From: Argentina anserina
Taxonomy: Eukaryota; Streptophyta; Magnoliopsida; Rosales; Rosaceae
NCBI RefSeq assembly: GCF_933775445.1
Contig: NW_026089481.1
Coordinates: 60,032-124,031, forward strand
Reading direction: 5' to 3'
Length of the DNA: 64,000 nt
Shown here: positions 22,618 to 34,371 of the stretch, in pieces
Layout: the number at the start of each line of letters is the position of its first letter
How positions within the stretch are numbered: the stretch's first letter is position 1
Program-made: the position numbers and the translations under genes
The notes under the pieces: generated by a model
The model's database searches: none
What the model was told of the DNA's origin: nothing
The model's input: only the letters and a program-made list of their open reading frames with translations

Positions 22618-24025
22618 ATGCGAGTTTCTATTGAATTTGAGAGTTTTGCAAGTGTGGGAGTGTGTTTCTTTCAAACTGAGTATCTTTACATCGTTTGCGT
22701 ATCTTTACTATTCCAATTGTGTATCTTTACATCGTTTCCGTATCTTTACAATTCCAATTGTGTATCTTTACATCGTTTGCGTATCTTTACTATTCCAATT
22801 GTGTATCTTTACATCGTTTGCGTATCTTTACTATTCCAATTCAGTATCTTTTCATTTCTCGTTTGAGTATCTTTCTGTAAGGCTTTCTGATGCGAGTTTC
22901 TATTGAATTTCAGAGTTTTGCAAGTGTGGGAGTGTGTTTCTTTCAAACTGAGTATCTTTACATCGTTTGCGTATGTTTACTATTCCAATTGTGTATCTTT
23001 ACATCGTTTGCGTATCTTTACTATTCCAATTGTGTATCTTTACATCGTTTGCGTATCTTTACTATTCCAATTGTGTATCTTTTCATTTCTCGTTTGAGTA
23101 TCTTTCTGTAAGGCCTGTGATGCGAGTTTCTATTGTATTTGAGAGTTTTGCAAGTGTGGGAGTGTGTTTCTTTCAAACTCAGTATCTTTACATCGTTTGC
23201 GTATCTTTACTATTCCAATTGTGTATCTTTACATCGTTTGCGTATCTTTACTATTCCAATTGTGTATCTTTTCATTTCTCGTTTGAGTATCTTTCTGTAA
23301 GTCTTCTGATGCGAGTTTCTATTGAATTTGAGAGTTTTGCAAGTGTGGGAGTGTGTTTCTTTAAAACTGAGTATCTTTACATCGTTTGCGTATCTTTACT
23401 ATTCCAATTGTGTATCTTTACATCGTTTGCGTATCTTTACTATTCCAATTGTGTATCTTTTCATTTCTCGTTTGAGTATCTTTCTGTAAGGCTTTCTGAT
23501 GCGAGTTTCTATTGTATTTGAGAGTTTTGCAAGTGTGGGAGTGTGTTTCTTTCAAACTGAGTATCTTTACATCGTTTGCGTATCTTTACTATTCCAATTG
23601 TGTATCTTTTCATTTCTCGTTTGAGTATCTTTCTGTAAGGCTTCTGATGCGAGTTTCTATTGAATTTGAGAGTTTTGCAAGTGTGGGAGTGTGTTTCTTT
23701 CAAACTGAGTATCTTTATATCGTTTGCGTATATTTACTATTCCAATTGTGTATCTTTACATCGTTTGCGTATCTTTACTTTTCCAATTGTGTATCTTTTC
23801 ATTTCTCGTTTGGGTATCTTTCTGTAAGGCTTGTGATGCGAGTTTCTATTGTATTTGAGAGTTTTGCAAGTGTGGGAGTGTGTTTCTTTCAAACTGAGTA
23901 TCTTTACATCGTTTGCGTATGTTTACTATTCCAATTGTGTATCTTTACATCGTTTGCGTATCTTTACTATTCCAAATGTGTATCTTTTCATTTCTCGTTT
24001 GAGTATCTTTCTGTAAGGCTTTCTG
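22618..24025 (+). repeat. 1,408-bp higher-order repeat, copy 1 (7 monomers)
   Basis: Starts at 22618, 22890, 23120, 23309, 23499, 23647 and 23836, lengths 272, 230, 189, 190, 148, 189 and 190. Marks shared with copy 2 are TTTACAATTCC near 22746, CTTTAAAACTGAG near 23361, TTTATATCG near 23716 and CGTTTGGGTATC near 23808. Private changes include GGCCTGTG near 23113, AAACTCAG near 23176 and CTTTTCC near 23778. Confidence 0.92.
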
Positions 24026-25433
24026 ATGCGAGTTTCTATTGAATTTGAGAGTTTTGCAAGTGTGGGAGTGTGTTTCTTTCAAACTGAGTATCTTTACATC
24101 GTTTGCGTATCTTTACTATTCCAATTGTGTATCTTTACATCGTTTCCGTATCTTTACAATTCCAATTGTGTATCTTTACATCGTTTGCGTATCTTTACTA
24201 TTCCAATTGTGTATCTTTACATCGTTTGCGTATCTTTACTATTCCAATTCAGTATCTTTTCATTTCTCGTTTGAGTATCTTTCTGTAAGGCTTTCTGATG
24301 CGAGTTTCTATTGAATTTCAGAGTTTTGCAAGTGTGGGAGTGTGTTTCTTTCAAACTGAGTATCTTTACATCGTTTGCGTATGTTTACTATTCCAATTGT
24401 GTATCTTTTCATCGTTTGCGTATCTTTACTATTCCAATTGTGTATCTTTACATCGTTTGCGTATCTTTACTATTCCAATTGTGTATCTTTTCATTTCTCG
24501 TTTGAGTATCTTTCTGTAAGGCTTGTGATGCGAGTTTCTATTGTATTTGAGAGTTTTGCAAGTGTGGGAGTGTGTTTCTTTCAAACTGAGTATCTTTACA
24601 TCGTTTGCGTATCTTTACTATTCCAATTGTGTATCTTTACATCGTTTGCGTATCTTTACTATTCCAATTGTGTATCTTTTCATTTCTCGTTTGAGTATCT
24701 TTCTGTAAGTCTTCTGATGCGAGTTTCTATTGAATTTGAGAGTTTTGCAAGTGTGGGAGTGTGTTTCTTTAAAACTGAGTATCTTTACATCGTTTGCGTA
24801 TCTTTACTATTCCAATTGTGTATCTTTACATCGTTTGCGTATCTTTACTATTCCAATTGTGTATCTTTTCATTTCTCGTTTGAGTATCTTTCTGTAAGGC
24901 TTTCTGATGCGAGTTTCTATTGTATTTGAGAGTTTTGCAAGTGTGGGAGTGTGTTTCTTTCAAACTGAGTATCTTTACATCGTTTGCGTATCTTTACTAT
25001 TCCAATTGTGTATCTTTTCATTTCTCGTTTGAGTATCTTTCTGTAAGGCTTCTGATGCGAGTTTCTATTGAATTTGAGAGTTTTGCAAGTGTGGGAGTGT
25101 GTTTCTTTCAAACTGAGTATCTTTATATCGTTTGCGTATATTTACTATTCCAATTGTGTATCTTTACATCGTTTGCGTATCTTTACTATTCCAATTGTGT
25201 ATCTTTTCATTTCTCGTTTGGGTATCTTTCTGTAAGGCTTGTGATGCGAGTTTCTATTGTATTTGAGAGTTTTGCAAGTGTGGGAGTGTGTTTCTTTCAA
25301 ACTGAGTATCTTTACATCGTTTGCGTATCTTTACTATTCCAATTGTGTATCTTTAAATCGTTTGCGTATCTTTACTATTCCAATTCAGTATCTTTTCATT
25401 TCTCGTTTGAGTATCTTTCTGTAAGGCTTTCTG
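24026..25433 (+). repeat. 1,408-bp higher-order repeat, copy 2 (7 monomers)
   Basis: Monomer starts are exactly 1,408 bp after those of copy 1 and carry the shared marks. The copies are clearly diverged: besides the private changes of copy 1, the last monomer here has TTTAAATCG and CAATTCAG where copy 1 has TATGTTTAC and CCAAATGTG. That suggests replacement of the last monomer by exchange with another lineage. Confidence 0.91.
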
Positions 25434-25811
25434 ATGCGAGTTTCTATTGAATTTGAGAGTTTTGCAAGTGTGGGAGTGTGTTTCTTTCAAACTGAGTATC
25501 TTAACATCGTTTGCGTATCTTTACTATTCCAATTGTGTATCTTTACATCGTTTGCGTATCTTTACTATTCCAATTGTGTATCTTTTCATTTCTCGTTTGA
25601 GTATCTTTCTGTAAGGCTTGTGATGCGAGTTTCTATTGTATTTGAGAGTTTTGCAAGTGTGGGAGTGTGTTTCTTTCAAACTGAGTATCTTTACATCGTT
25701 TGCGTATCTTTACTATTCCAATTGTGTATCTTTAAATCGTTTGCGTATCTTTACTATTCCAATTCAGTATCTTTTCATTTCTCGTTTGAGTATCTTTCTG
25801 TAAGTCTTCTT
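25434..25811 (+). repeat. Two linking monomers
   Basis: Monomers at 25434 and 25623 (189 bp each). The first carries TATCTTAACATCG near 25498, a change seen again at 46416 and 49664, and the second TTTAAATCG with CAATTCAG. Confidence 0.85.
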
Positions 25812-27137
25812 ATGCGAGTTTCTATTGAATTTGAGAGTTTTGCAAGTGTGGGAGTGTGTTTCTTTCAAACTGAGTATCTTTACATCGTTTGCGTATCTTT
25901 ACTATTCCAATTGTGTATCTTTAAATCGTTTCCGTATCTTTACTATCCCAATTCAGTATCTTTTCATTTCTCGTTTGAGTATCTTTCTGTAAGGCTTTCT
26001 GATGCGAGTTTCTATTGAATTTGAGAGTTTTGCAAGTGTGGGAGTGTGTTTCTTTCAAACTGAGTATATTTACATCGTTTGCGTATCTTTACTATTCCAA
26101 TTGTGTATCTTTTCATTTCTCGTTTGAGTATCTTTCTGTAAGGCTTTCTGATGCGAGTTTCTATTGAATTTGAGAGTTTTGCAACTGTGGAAGTGTTTTT
26201 CTTTCAAACTGAGTATCTTTACATCGTTTGCGTATGTTTACTATTCCAATTGTGTATCTTTACATCGTTTGCGTATCTTTACTATTCCAAATGTGTATCT
26301 TTTCATTTCTCGTTTAAGTATCTTTCTGTAAGGCTTTCTGATGCGAGTTTCTATTGAATTTGAGAGTTTTGCAACTGTGGGAGTGTGTTTCTTTCAAACT
26401 GAGTATCTTTACATCGTTTGCGTATCTTTACTATTCCAATTGTGTATCTTTACATCGTTTGCGTATCTTTACTATTCCAATTGTGTATCTTTTCATTTCT
26501 CGTTTGAGTATCTTTCTGTAAGGCTTCTGATGCGAGTTTCTATTGAATTTGAGAGTTTTGCAAGTGTGGGAGTGTGTTTCTTTCAAACTGAGTATCTTTA
26601 TATCGTTTGCGTATCTTTACTATTCCAATTGTGTATCTTTACATCGTTTGCGTATCTTTACTATTCCAATTGTGTATCTTTACATCGTTTGCGTATCTTT
26701 ACTATTCCAATTGTGTATCTTTTCATTTCTCGTTTGAGTATCTTTCTGTAAGTCTTCTGATGCGAGTTTCTATTGAATTTGAGAGTTTTGCAAGTGTGGG
26801 AGTGTGTTTCTTTCAAACTGAGTATCTTTACATCGTTTGCGTATCTTTACTATTCCAATTGTGTATCTTTACATCGTTTGCGTATCTTTACTATTCCAAT
26901 TGTGTATCTTTTCATTTCTCGTTTGAGTATCTTTCTGTAAGGCTTCTGATGCGAGTTTCTATTGAATTGGAGAGTTTTGCAAGTGTGGGAGTGTGTTTCT
27001 TTCAAACTGAGTATCTTTACATCGTTTGCGTATCTTTACTATTCCAATTGTGTATCTTTACATCGTTTGCGTATCTTTACTATTCCAATTGTGTATCTTT
27101 TCATTTCTCGTTTGAGTATCTTTCTGTAAGTCTTCTG
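25812..27137 (+). repeat. 1,326-bp higher-order repeat, copy 1 (7 monomers)
   Basis: Starts at 25812, 26002, 26151, 26341, 26530, 26760 and 26949. It holds the first monomers in the window with GCAACTGTGG (26151 and 26341), the first also with GTGTTTTTCTTT. Other marks are CGTTTCC with CTATCCCAATTC near 25945, GAGTATATTTAC near 26061 and GAATTGGAG at 26949. The first head reads TTATGCGAG. Confidence 0.88.
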
Positions 27138-27855
27138 ATGCGAGTTTCTATTGAATTTGAGAGTTTTGCAAGTGTGGGAGTGTGTTTCTTTCAAACTGAG
27201 TATCTTTACATCGTTTGCGTATCTTTACTATTCCAATTGTGTATCTTTAAATCGTTTCCGTATCTTTACTATCCCAATTCAGTATCTTTTCATTTCTCGT
27301 TTGAGTATCTTTCTGTAAGGCTTTCTGATGCGAGTTTCTATTGAATTTGAGAGTTTTGCAAGTGTGGGAGTGTGTTTCTTTCAAACTGAGTATATTTACA
27401 TCGTTTGCGTATCTTTACTATTCCAATTGTGTATCTTTTCATTTCTCGTTTGAGTATCTTTCTGTAAGGCTTTCTGATGCGAGTTTCTATTGAATTTGAG
27501 AGTTTTGCAACTGTGGAAGTGTTTTTCTTTCAAACTGAGTATCTTTACATCGTTTGCGTATGTTTACTATTCCAATTGTGTATCTTTACATCGTTTGCGT
27601 ATCTTTACTATTCCAAATGTGTATCTTTTCATTTCTCGTTTAAGTATCTTTCTGTAAGGCTTTCTGATGCGAGTTTCTATTGAATTTGAGAGTTTTGCAA
27701 CTGTGGGAGTGTGTTTCTTTCAAACTGAGTATCTTTACATCGTTTGCGTATCTTTACTATTCCAATTGTGTATCTTTACATCGTTTGCGTATCTTTACTA
27801 TTCCAATTGTGTATCTTTTCATTTCTCGTTTGAGTATCTTTCTGTAAGGCTTCTG
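27138..27855 (+). repeat. 1,326-bp higher-order repeat, copy 2 (partial, 4 monomers)
   Basis: Starts at 27138, 27328, 27477 and 27667 follow copy 1 at 1,326 bp, with the same CTATCCCAATTC, GAGTATATTTAC and GCAACTGTGG marks. At 27856 the next monomer carries GAATTGGAG, so the series jumps ahead to the type seen at 26949. Confidence 0.87.
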
Positions 27856-28424
27856 ATGCGAGTTTCTATTGAATTGGAGAGTTTTGCAAGTGTGGGAGTG
27901 TGTTTCTTTCAAACTGAGTATCTTTACATCGTTTGCGTATCTTTACTATTCCAATTGTGTATCTTTACATCGTTTGCGTATCTTTACTATTCCAATTGTG
28001 TATCTTTTCATTTCTCGTTTGAGTATCTTTCTGTAAGGCTTCTGATGCGAGTTTCTATTGAATTTGAGAGTTTTGCAAGTGTGGGAGTGTGTTTCTTTCA
28101 AACTGAGTATCTTTACATCGTTTGCGTATCTTTACTATTCCAATTGTGTATCTTTAAATCGTTTGCGTATCTTTACTATCCCAATTCAGTATCTTTTCAT
28201 TTCTCGTTTGAGTATCTTTCTGTAAGGCTTTCTGATGCGAGTTTCTATTGAATTTGAGAGTTTTGCAAGTGTGGGAGTGTGTTTCTTTCAAACTGAGTAT
28301 CTTTACATCGTTTGCGTATCTTTACTATTCCAATTGTGTATCTTTACATCGTTTGCGTATCTTTACTATTCCAAATGTGTATCTTTTCATTTCTCGTTTT
28401 AGTATCTTTCTGTAAGGCTTTCTG
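27856..28424 (+). repeat. Three linking monomers before the 5.9-kb unit
   Basis: Monomers at 27856 (GAATTGGAG), 28045 (CTATCCCAATTC) and 28235 (CCAAATGTG, then TCTCGTTTTAG). The first two repeat 26949-27327 and foreshadow 29033-29411 inside the next block. Confidence 0.85.
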
Positions 28425-30929
28425 ATGCGAGTTTCTATTGAATTTGAGAGTTTTGCAAGTGTGGGAGTGTGTTTCTTTCAAACTGAGTATCTTTACATCG
28501 TTTGCGTATCTTTACTATTCCAATTGTATATCTTTACATCGTTTGCGTATCTTTACTATTCCAATTGTGTATCTTTTCATTTCTCGTTTGAGTATCTTTC
28601 TGTAAGGCTTCTGATGCGAGTTTCTATTGAATTTGAGAGTTTTGCAAGTGTGGGAGTGTGTTTCTTTCAAACTGAGTATCTTTATATCGTTTGCGTATCT
28701 TTACTATTCCAATTGTGTATCTTTACATCGTTTGCGTATCTTTACTATTCCAATTGTGTATCTTTACATCGTTTGCGTATCTTTACTATTCCAATTGTGT
28801 ATCTTTTCATTTCTCGTTTTAGTATCTTTCTGTAAGTCTTCTGATGCGAGTTTCTATTGAATTTGAGAGTTTTGCAAGTGTGGGAGTGTGTTTCTTTCAA
28901 ACTGAGTATCTTTACATCGTTTGCGTATCTTTACTATTCCAATTGTGTATCTTTACATCGTTTGCGTATCTTTACTATTCCAATTGTGTATCTTTTCATT
29001 TCTCGTTTGAGTATCTTTCTGTAAGGCTTCTGATGCGAGTTTCTATTGAATTGGAGAGTTTTGCAAGTGTGGGAGTGTGTTTCTTTCAAACTGAGTATCT
29101 TTACATCGTTTGCGTATCTTTACTATTCCAATTGTGTATCTTTACATCGTTTGCGTATCTTTACTATTCCAATTGTGTATCTTTTCATTTCTCGTTTGAG
29201 TATCTTTCTGTAAGTCTTCTGATGCGAGTTTCTATTGAATTTGAGAGTTTTGCAAGTGTGGGAGTGTGTTTCTTTCAAACTGAGTATCTTTACATCGTTT
29301 GCGTATCTTTACTATTCCAATTGTGTATCTTTAAATCGTTTGCGTATCTTTACTATCCCAATTCAGTATCTTTTCATTTCTCGTTTGAGTATCTTTCTGT
29401 AAGGCTTTCTGATGCGAGTTTCTATTGAATTTGAGAGTTTTGCAAGTGTGGGAGTGTGTTTCTTTCAAACTGAGTATCTTTACATCGTTTGCGTATCTTT
29501 ACTATTCCAATTGTGTATCTTTTCATTTCTCGTTTGAGTATCTTTCTGTAAGGCTTTCTGATGCGAGTTTCTATTGAATTTGAGAGTTTTGCAACTGTGG
29601 AAGTGTTTTTCTTTCAAACTGAGTATCTTTACATCGTTTGCGTATGTTTACTATTCCAATTATGTATCTTTACATCGTTTGCGTATCTTTACTATTCCAA
29701 ATGTGTATCTTTTCATTTCTCGTTTAAGTATCTTTCTGTAAGGCTTTCTGATGCGAGTTTCTATTGAATTTGAGAGTTTTGCAACTGTGGGAGTGTTTTT
29801 CTTTCAAACTGAGTATCTTTACATCGTTTGCGTATGTTTACTATTCCAATTGTGTATCTTTACATCGTTTGCGTATCTTTACTATTCCAAATGTGTATCT
29901 TTTCATTTCTCGTTTTAGTATCTTTCTGTAAGGCTTTCTGATGCGAGTTTCTATTGAATTTGAGAGTTTTGCAAGTGTGGGAGTGTGTTTCTTTCAAACT
30001 GAGTATCTTTACATCGTTTGCGTATCTTTACTATTCCAATTGTGTATCTTTACATCGTTTGCGTATCTTTACTATTCCAATTGTGTATCTTTTCATTTCT
30101 CGTTTGAGTATCTTTCTGTAAGGCTTCTGATGCGAGTTTCTATTGAATTTTGAGAGTTCTGCAAGTGTGGGAGTGTGTTTCTTTCAAACTGAGTATCTTT
30201 ATATCGTTTGCGTATCTTTACTATTCCAATTGTGTATCTTTACATCGTTTGCGTATCTTTACTATTCCAATTGTGTATCTTTACATCGTTTGCGTATCTT
30301 TACTATTCCAATTGTGTATCTTTTCATTTCTCGTTTGAGTATCTTTCTGTAAGGCTTCTGATGCGAGTTTCTATTGAATTGGAGAGTTTTGCAAGTGTGG
30401 GAGTGTGTTTCTTTCAAACTGAGTATCTTTACATCGTTTGCGTATCTTTACTATTCCAATTGTGTATCTTTACATCGTTTGCGTATCTTTACTATTCCAA
30501 TTGTGTATCTTTTCATTTCTCGTTTGAGTATCTTTCTGTAAGTCTTCTGATGCGAGTTTCTATTGAATTTGAGAGTTTTGCAAGTGTGGGAGTGTGTTTC
30601 TTTCAAACTGAGTATCTTTACATCGTTTGCGTATCTTTACTATTCCAATTGTGTATCTTTAAATCGTTTGCGTATCTTTACTATCCCAATTCAGTATCTT
30701 TTCATTTCTCGTTTGAGTATCTTTCTGTAAGGCTTTCTGATGCGAGTTTCTATTGAATTTGAGAGTTTTGCAAGTGTGGGAGTGTGTTTCTTTCAAACTG
30801 AGTATCTTTACATCGTTTGCGTATCTTTACTATTCCAATTGTGTATCTTTACATCGTTTGCGTATCTTTACTATTCCAAATGTGTATCTTTTCATTTCTC
30901 GTTTTAGTATCTTTCTGTAAGGCTTTCTG
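28425..30929 (+). repeat. 2,505-bp nested repeat, copy 1 (13 monomers)
   Basis: Lengths run 189, 230, 189, 189, 190, 149, 190, 190, 189, 231, 189, 190, 190. The run restarts at 30930. TTTATATCG, GAATTGGAG, CTATCCCAATTC and CCAATTATG mark the order. The monomer at 30130 has an extra T in the head and GAGTTCTGC. Confidence 0.92.
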
Positions 30930-32634
30930 ATGCGAGTTTCTATTGAATTTGAGAGTTTTGCAAGTGTGGGAGTGTGTTTCTTTCAAACTGAGTATCTTTA
31001 CATCGTTTGCGTATCTTTACTATTCCAATTGTGTATCTTTACATCGTTTGCGTATCTTTACTATTCCAATTGTGTATCTTTTCATTTCTCGTTTGAGTAT
31101 CTTTCTGTAAGGCTTCTGATGCGAGTTTCTATTGAATTTGAGAGTTTTGCAAGTGTGGGAGTGTGTTTCTTTCAAACTGAGTATCTTTATATCGTTTGCG
31201 TATCTTTACTATTCCAATTGTGTATCTTTACATCGTTTGCGTATCTTTACTATTCCAATTGTGTATCTTTACATCGTTTGCGTATCTTTACTATTCCAAT
31301 TGTGTATCTTTTCATTTCTCGTTTTAGTATCTTTCTGTAAGTCTTCTGATGCGAGTTTCTATTGAATTTGAGAGTTTTGCAAGTGTGGGAGTGTGTTTCT
31401 TTCAAACTGAGTATCTTTACATCGTTTGCGTATCTTTACTATTCCAATTGTGTATCTTTACATCGTTTGCGTATCTTTACTATTCCAATTGTGTATCTTT
31501 TCATTTCTCGTTTGAGTATCTTTCTGTAAGGCTTCTGATGCGAGTTTCTATTGAATTGGAGAGTTTTGCAAGTGTGGGAGTGTGTTTCTTTCAAACTGAG
31601 TATCTTTACATCGTTTGCGTATCTTTACTATTCCAATTGTGTATCTTTACATCGTTTGCGTATCTTTACTATTCCAATTGTGTATCTTTTCATTTCTCGT
31701 TTGAGTATCTTTCTGTAAGTCTTCTGATGCGAGTTTCTATTGAATTTGAGAGTTTTGCAAGTGTGGGAGTGTGTTTCTTTCAAACTGAGTATCTTTACAT
31801 CGTTTGCGTATCTTTACTATTCCAATTGTGTATCTTTAAATCGTTTGCGTATCTTTACTATCCCAATTCAGTATCTTTTCATTTCTCGTTTGAGTATCTT
31901 TCTGTAAGGCTTTCTGATGCGAGTTTCTATTGAATTTGAGAGTTTTGCAAGTGTGGGAGTGTGTTTCTTTCAAACTGAGTATCTTTACATCGTTTGCGTA
32001 TCTTTACTATTCCAATTGTGTATCTTTTCATTTCTCGTTTGAGTATCTTTCTGTAAGGCTTTCTGATGCGAGTTTCTATTGAATTTGAGAGTTTTGCAAC
32101 TGTGGAAGTGTTTTTCTTTCAAACTGAGTATCTTTACATCGTTTGCGTATGTTTACTATTCCAATTATGTATCTTTACATCGTTTGCGTATCTTTACTAT
32201 TCCAAATGTGTATCTTTTCATTTCTCGTTTAAGTATCTTTCTGTAAGGCTTTCTGATGCGAGTTTCTATTGAATTTGAGAGTTTTGCAACTGTGGGAGTG
32301 TTTTTCTTTCAAACTGAGTATCTTTACATCGTTTGCGTATGTTTACTATTCCAATTGTGTATCTTTACATCGTTTGCGTATCTTTACTATTCCAAATGTG
32401 TATCTTTTCATTTCTCGTTTTAGTATCTTTCTGTAAGGCTTTCTGATGCGAGTTTCTATTGAATTTGAGAGTTTTGCAAGTGTGGGAGTGTGTTTCTTTC
32501 AAACTGAGTATCTTTACATCGTTTGCGTATCTTTACTATTCCAATTGTGTATCTTTACATCGTTTGCGTATCTTTACTATTCCAATTGTGTATCTTTTCA
32601 TTTCTCGTTTGAGTATCTTTCTGTAAGGCTTCTG
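30930..32634 (+). repeat. 2,505-bp nested repeat, copy 2 (partial, 9 monomers)
   Basis: Nine monomers repeat 28425-30129. The tenth, at 32635, lacks the 1-bp insertion and has one 41-bp subrepeat (149 bp) where its partner has three, so the copy stops there. Confidence 0.91.
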
Positions 32635-34371
32635 ATGCGAGTTTCTATTGAATTTGAGAGTTTTGCAAGTGTGGGAGTGTGTTTCTTTCAAACTGAGTAT
32701 CTTTACATCGTTTGCGTATCTTTACTATTCCAATTGTGTATCTTTTCATTTCTCGTTTGAGTATCTTTCTGTAAGGCTTTCTGATGCGAGTTTCTATTGA
32801 ATTTGAGAGTTTTGCAACTGTGGAAGTGTTTTTCTTTCAAACTGAGTATCTTTACATCGTTTGCGTATGTTTACTATTCCAATTGTGTATCTTTACATCG
32901 TTTGCGTATCTTTACTATTCCAAATGTGTATCTTTTCATTTCTCGTTTAAGTATCTTTCTGTAAGGCTTTCTGATGCGAGTTTCTATTGAATTTGAGAGT
33001 TTTGCAACTGTGGGAGTGTTTTTCTTTCAAACTGAGTATCTTTACATCGTTTGCGTATGTTTACTATTCCAATTGTGTATCTTTACATCGTTTGCGTATC
33101 TTTACTATTCCAAATGTGTATCTTTTCATTTCTCGTTTTAGTATCTTTCTGTAAGGCTTTCTGATGCGAGTTTCTATTGAATTTGAGAGTTTTGCAAGTG
33201 TGGGAGTGTGTTTCTTTCAAACTGAGTATCTTTACATCGTTTGCGTATCTTTACTATTCCAATTGTGTATCTTTTCATTTCTCGTTTGAGTATCTTTCTG
33301 TAAGTCTTCTGATGCGAGTTTCTATTGAATTTGAGAGTTTTACAAGTGTGGGAGTGTGTTTCTTTCAAACTGAGTATCTTTACATCGTTTGCGTATGTTT
33401 ACTATTCCAATTGTGTATCTTTTCATTTCTCGTTTGCGTATTTTTACTATTCCAATTGTGTATCTTTTCATTTCTCGTTTGAGTATCTTTCTGTAAGGCT
33501 TTCTGATGCGAGTTTCTATTGAATTTGAGAGTTTTGCAACTGTGGGAGTGTTTTTCTTTCAAACTGAGTATCTTTACATCGTTTGCGTATGTTTACTATT
33601 CCAATTGTGTATCTTTACATCGTTTGCGTATCTTTACTATTCCAATTGTGTATCTTTTCATTTCTCGCTTGAGTATCTTTCTGTATGGCTTTGTGATGCG
33701 AGTTTCTATTGTATTTGAGAGTTATGCAAGTGTGGGAGTGTGTTTCTTTCAAACTGAGTACCTTTACATCGTTTGCGTATCTTTACTATTCCAAATGTGT
33801 ATCTTTTCATTTCTCGTTTGAGTATCTTTCTGTAAGGCTTTCTGATGCGAGTTTCTATTGTATTTGAGAGTTTTGCAAGTGTGGGAGTGTGTTTCTTTCA
33901 AACTGAGTATCTTTACATCGTTTGCGTATCTTTACTATTCCAATTGTGTATCTTTTCATTTCTCGTTTGAGTATCTTTCTGTAAGGCTTCTGATGCGAGT
34001 TTCTATTGAATTTGAGAGTTTTGCAAGTGTGGGAGTGTGTTTCTTTCAAACTGAGTATCTTTACATCGTTTGCGTATATTTACTATTCCAATTGTGTATC
34101 TTTACATCGTTTGCGTATCTTTACTATTCCAATTGTGTATCTTTTCATTTCTCGTTTGAGTATCTTTCTGTAAGGCTTGTGATGCGAGTTTCTATTTTAT
34201 TTGAGAGTTTTGCAAGTGTGGGAGTGTGTTTCTTTCAAACCGAGTATCTTTACATCGTTTGCGTATCTTTACTATTCCAATTGTGTATCTTTAAATCGTT
34301 TGCGTATCTTTACTATTCCAATTCAGTATCTTTTCATTTCTCGTTTGAGTATCTTTCTGTAAGGCTTTCTC
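32635..34371 (+). repeat. Tail of 5,947-bp copy 1
   Basis: Ten monomers from 32635 to 34182. They include two more GCAACTGTGG copies (32784, 32974), a head with TTTTACAAGTG (33312), a 194-bp monomer with GTATTTTTAC inside its 45-bp pair, and the TATGGCTTTGTG closing box before 33696. The last monomer has CAAACCGAG near 34236, shared with copy 2. Confidence 0.9.

Larger units (their letters stand above)
28425..34371 (+). repeat. 5,947-bp higher-order repeat, copy 1 (32 monomers)
   Basis: All 32 monomer starts from 28425 to 34182 recur 5,947 bp later. The block holds a nested 2,505-bp repeat, monomers with a 1-bp insertion (GAATTTTGAG, 30130), GCAACTGTGG monomers, a 194-bp monomer with a 45-bp composite pair (33312) and a GAGTACCTTTAC monomer (33696). 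Substitutions I saw against copy 2 are at 28528 (A, not G), 32034 (C, not A), 32106 (A, not G) and 34197 (T, not G). This was an eye comparison, not an alignment. Confidence 0.95.
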
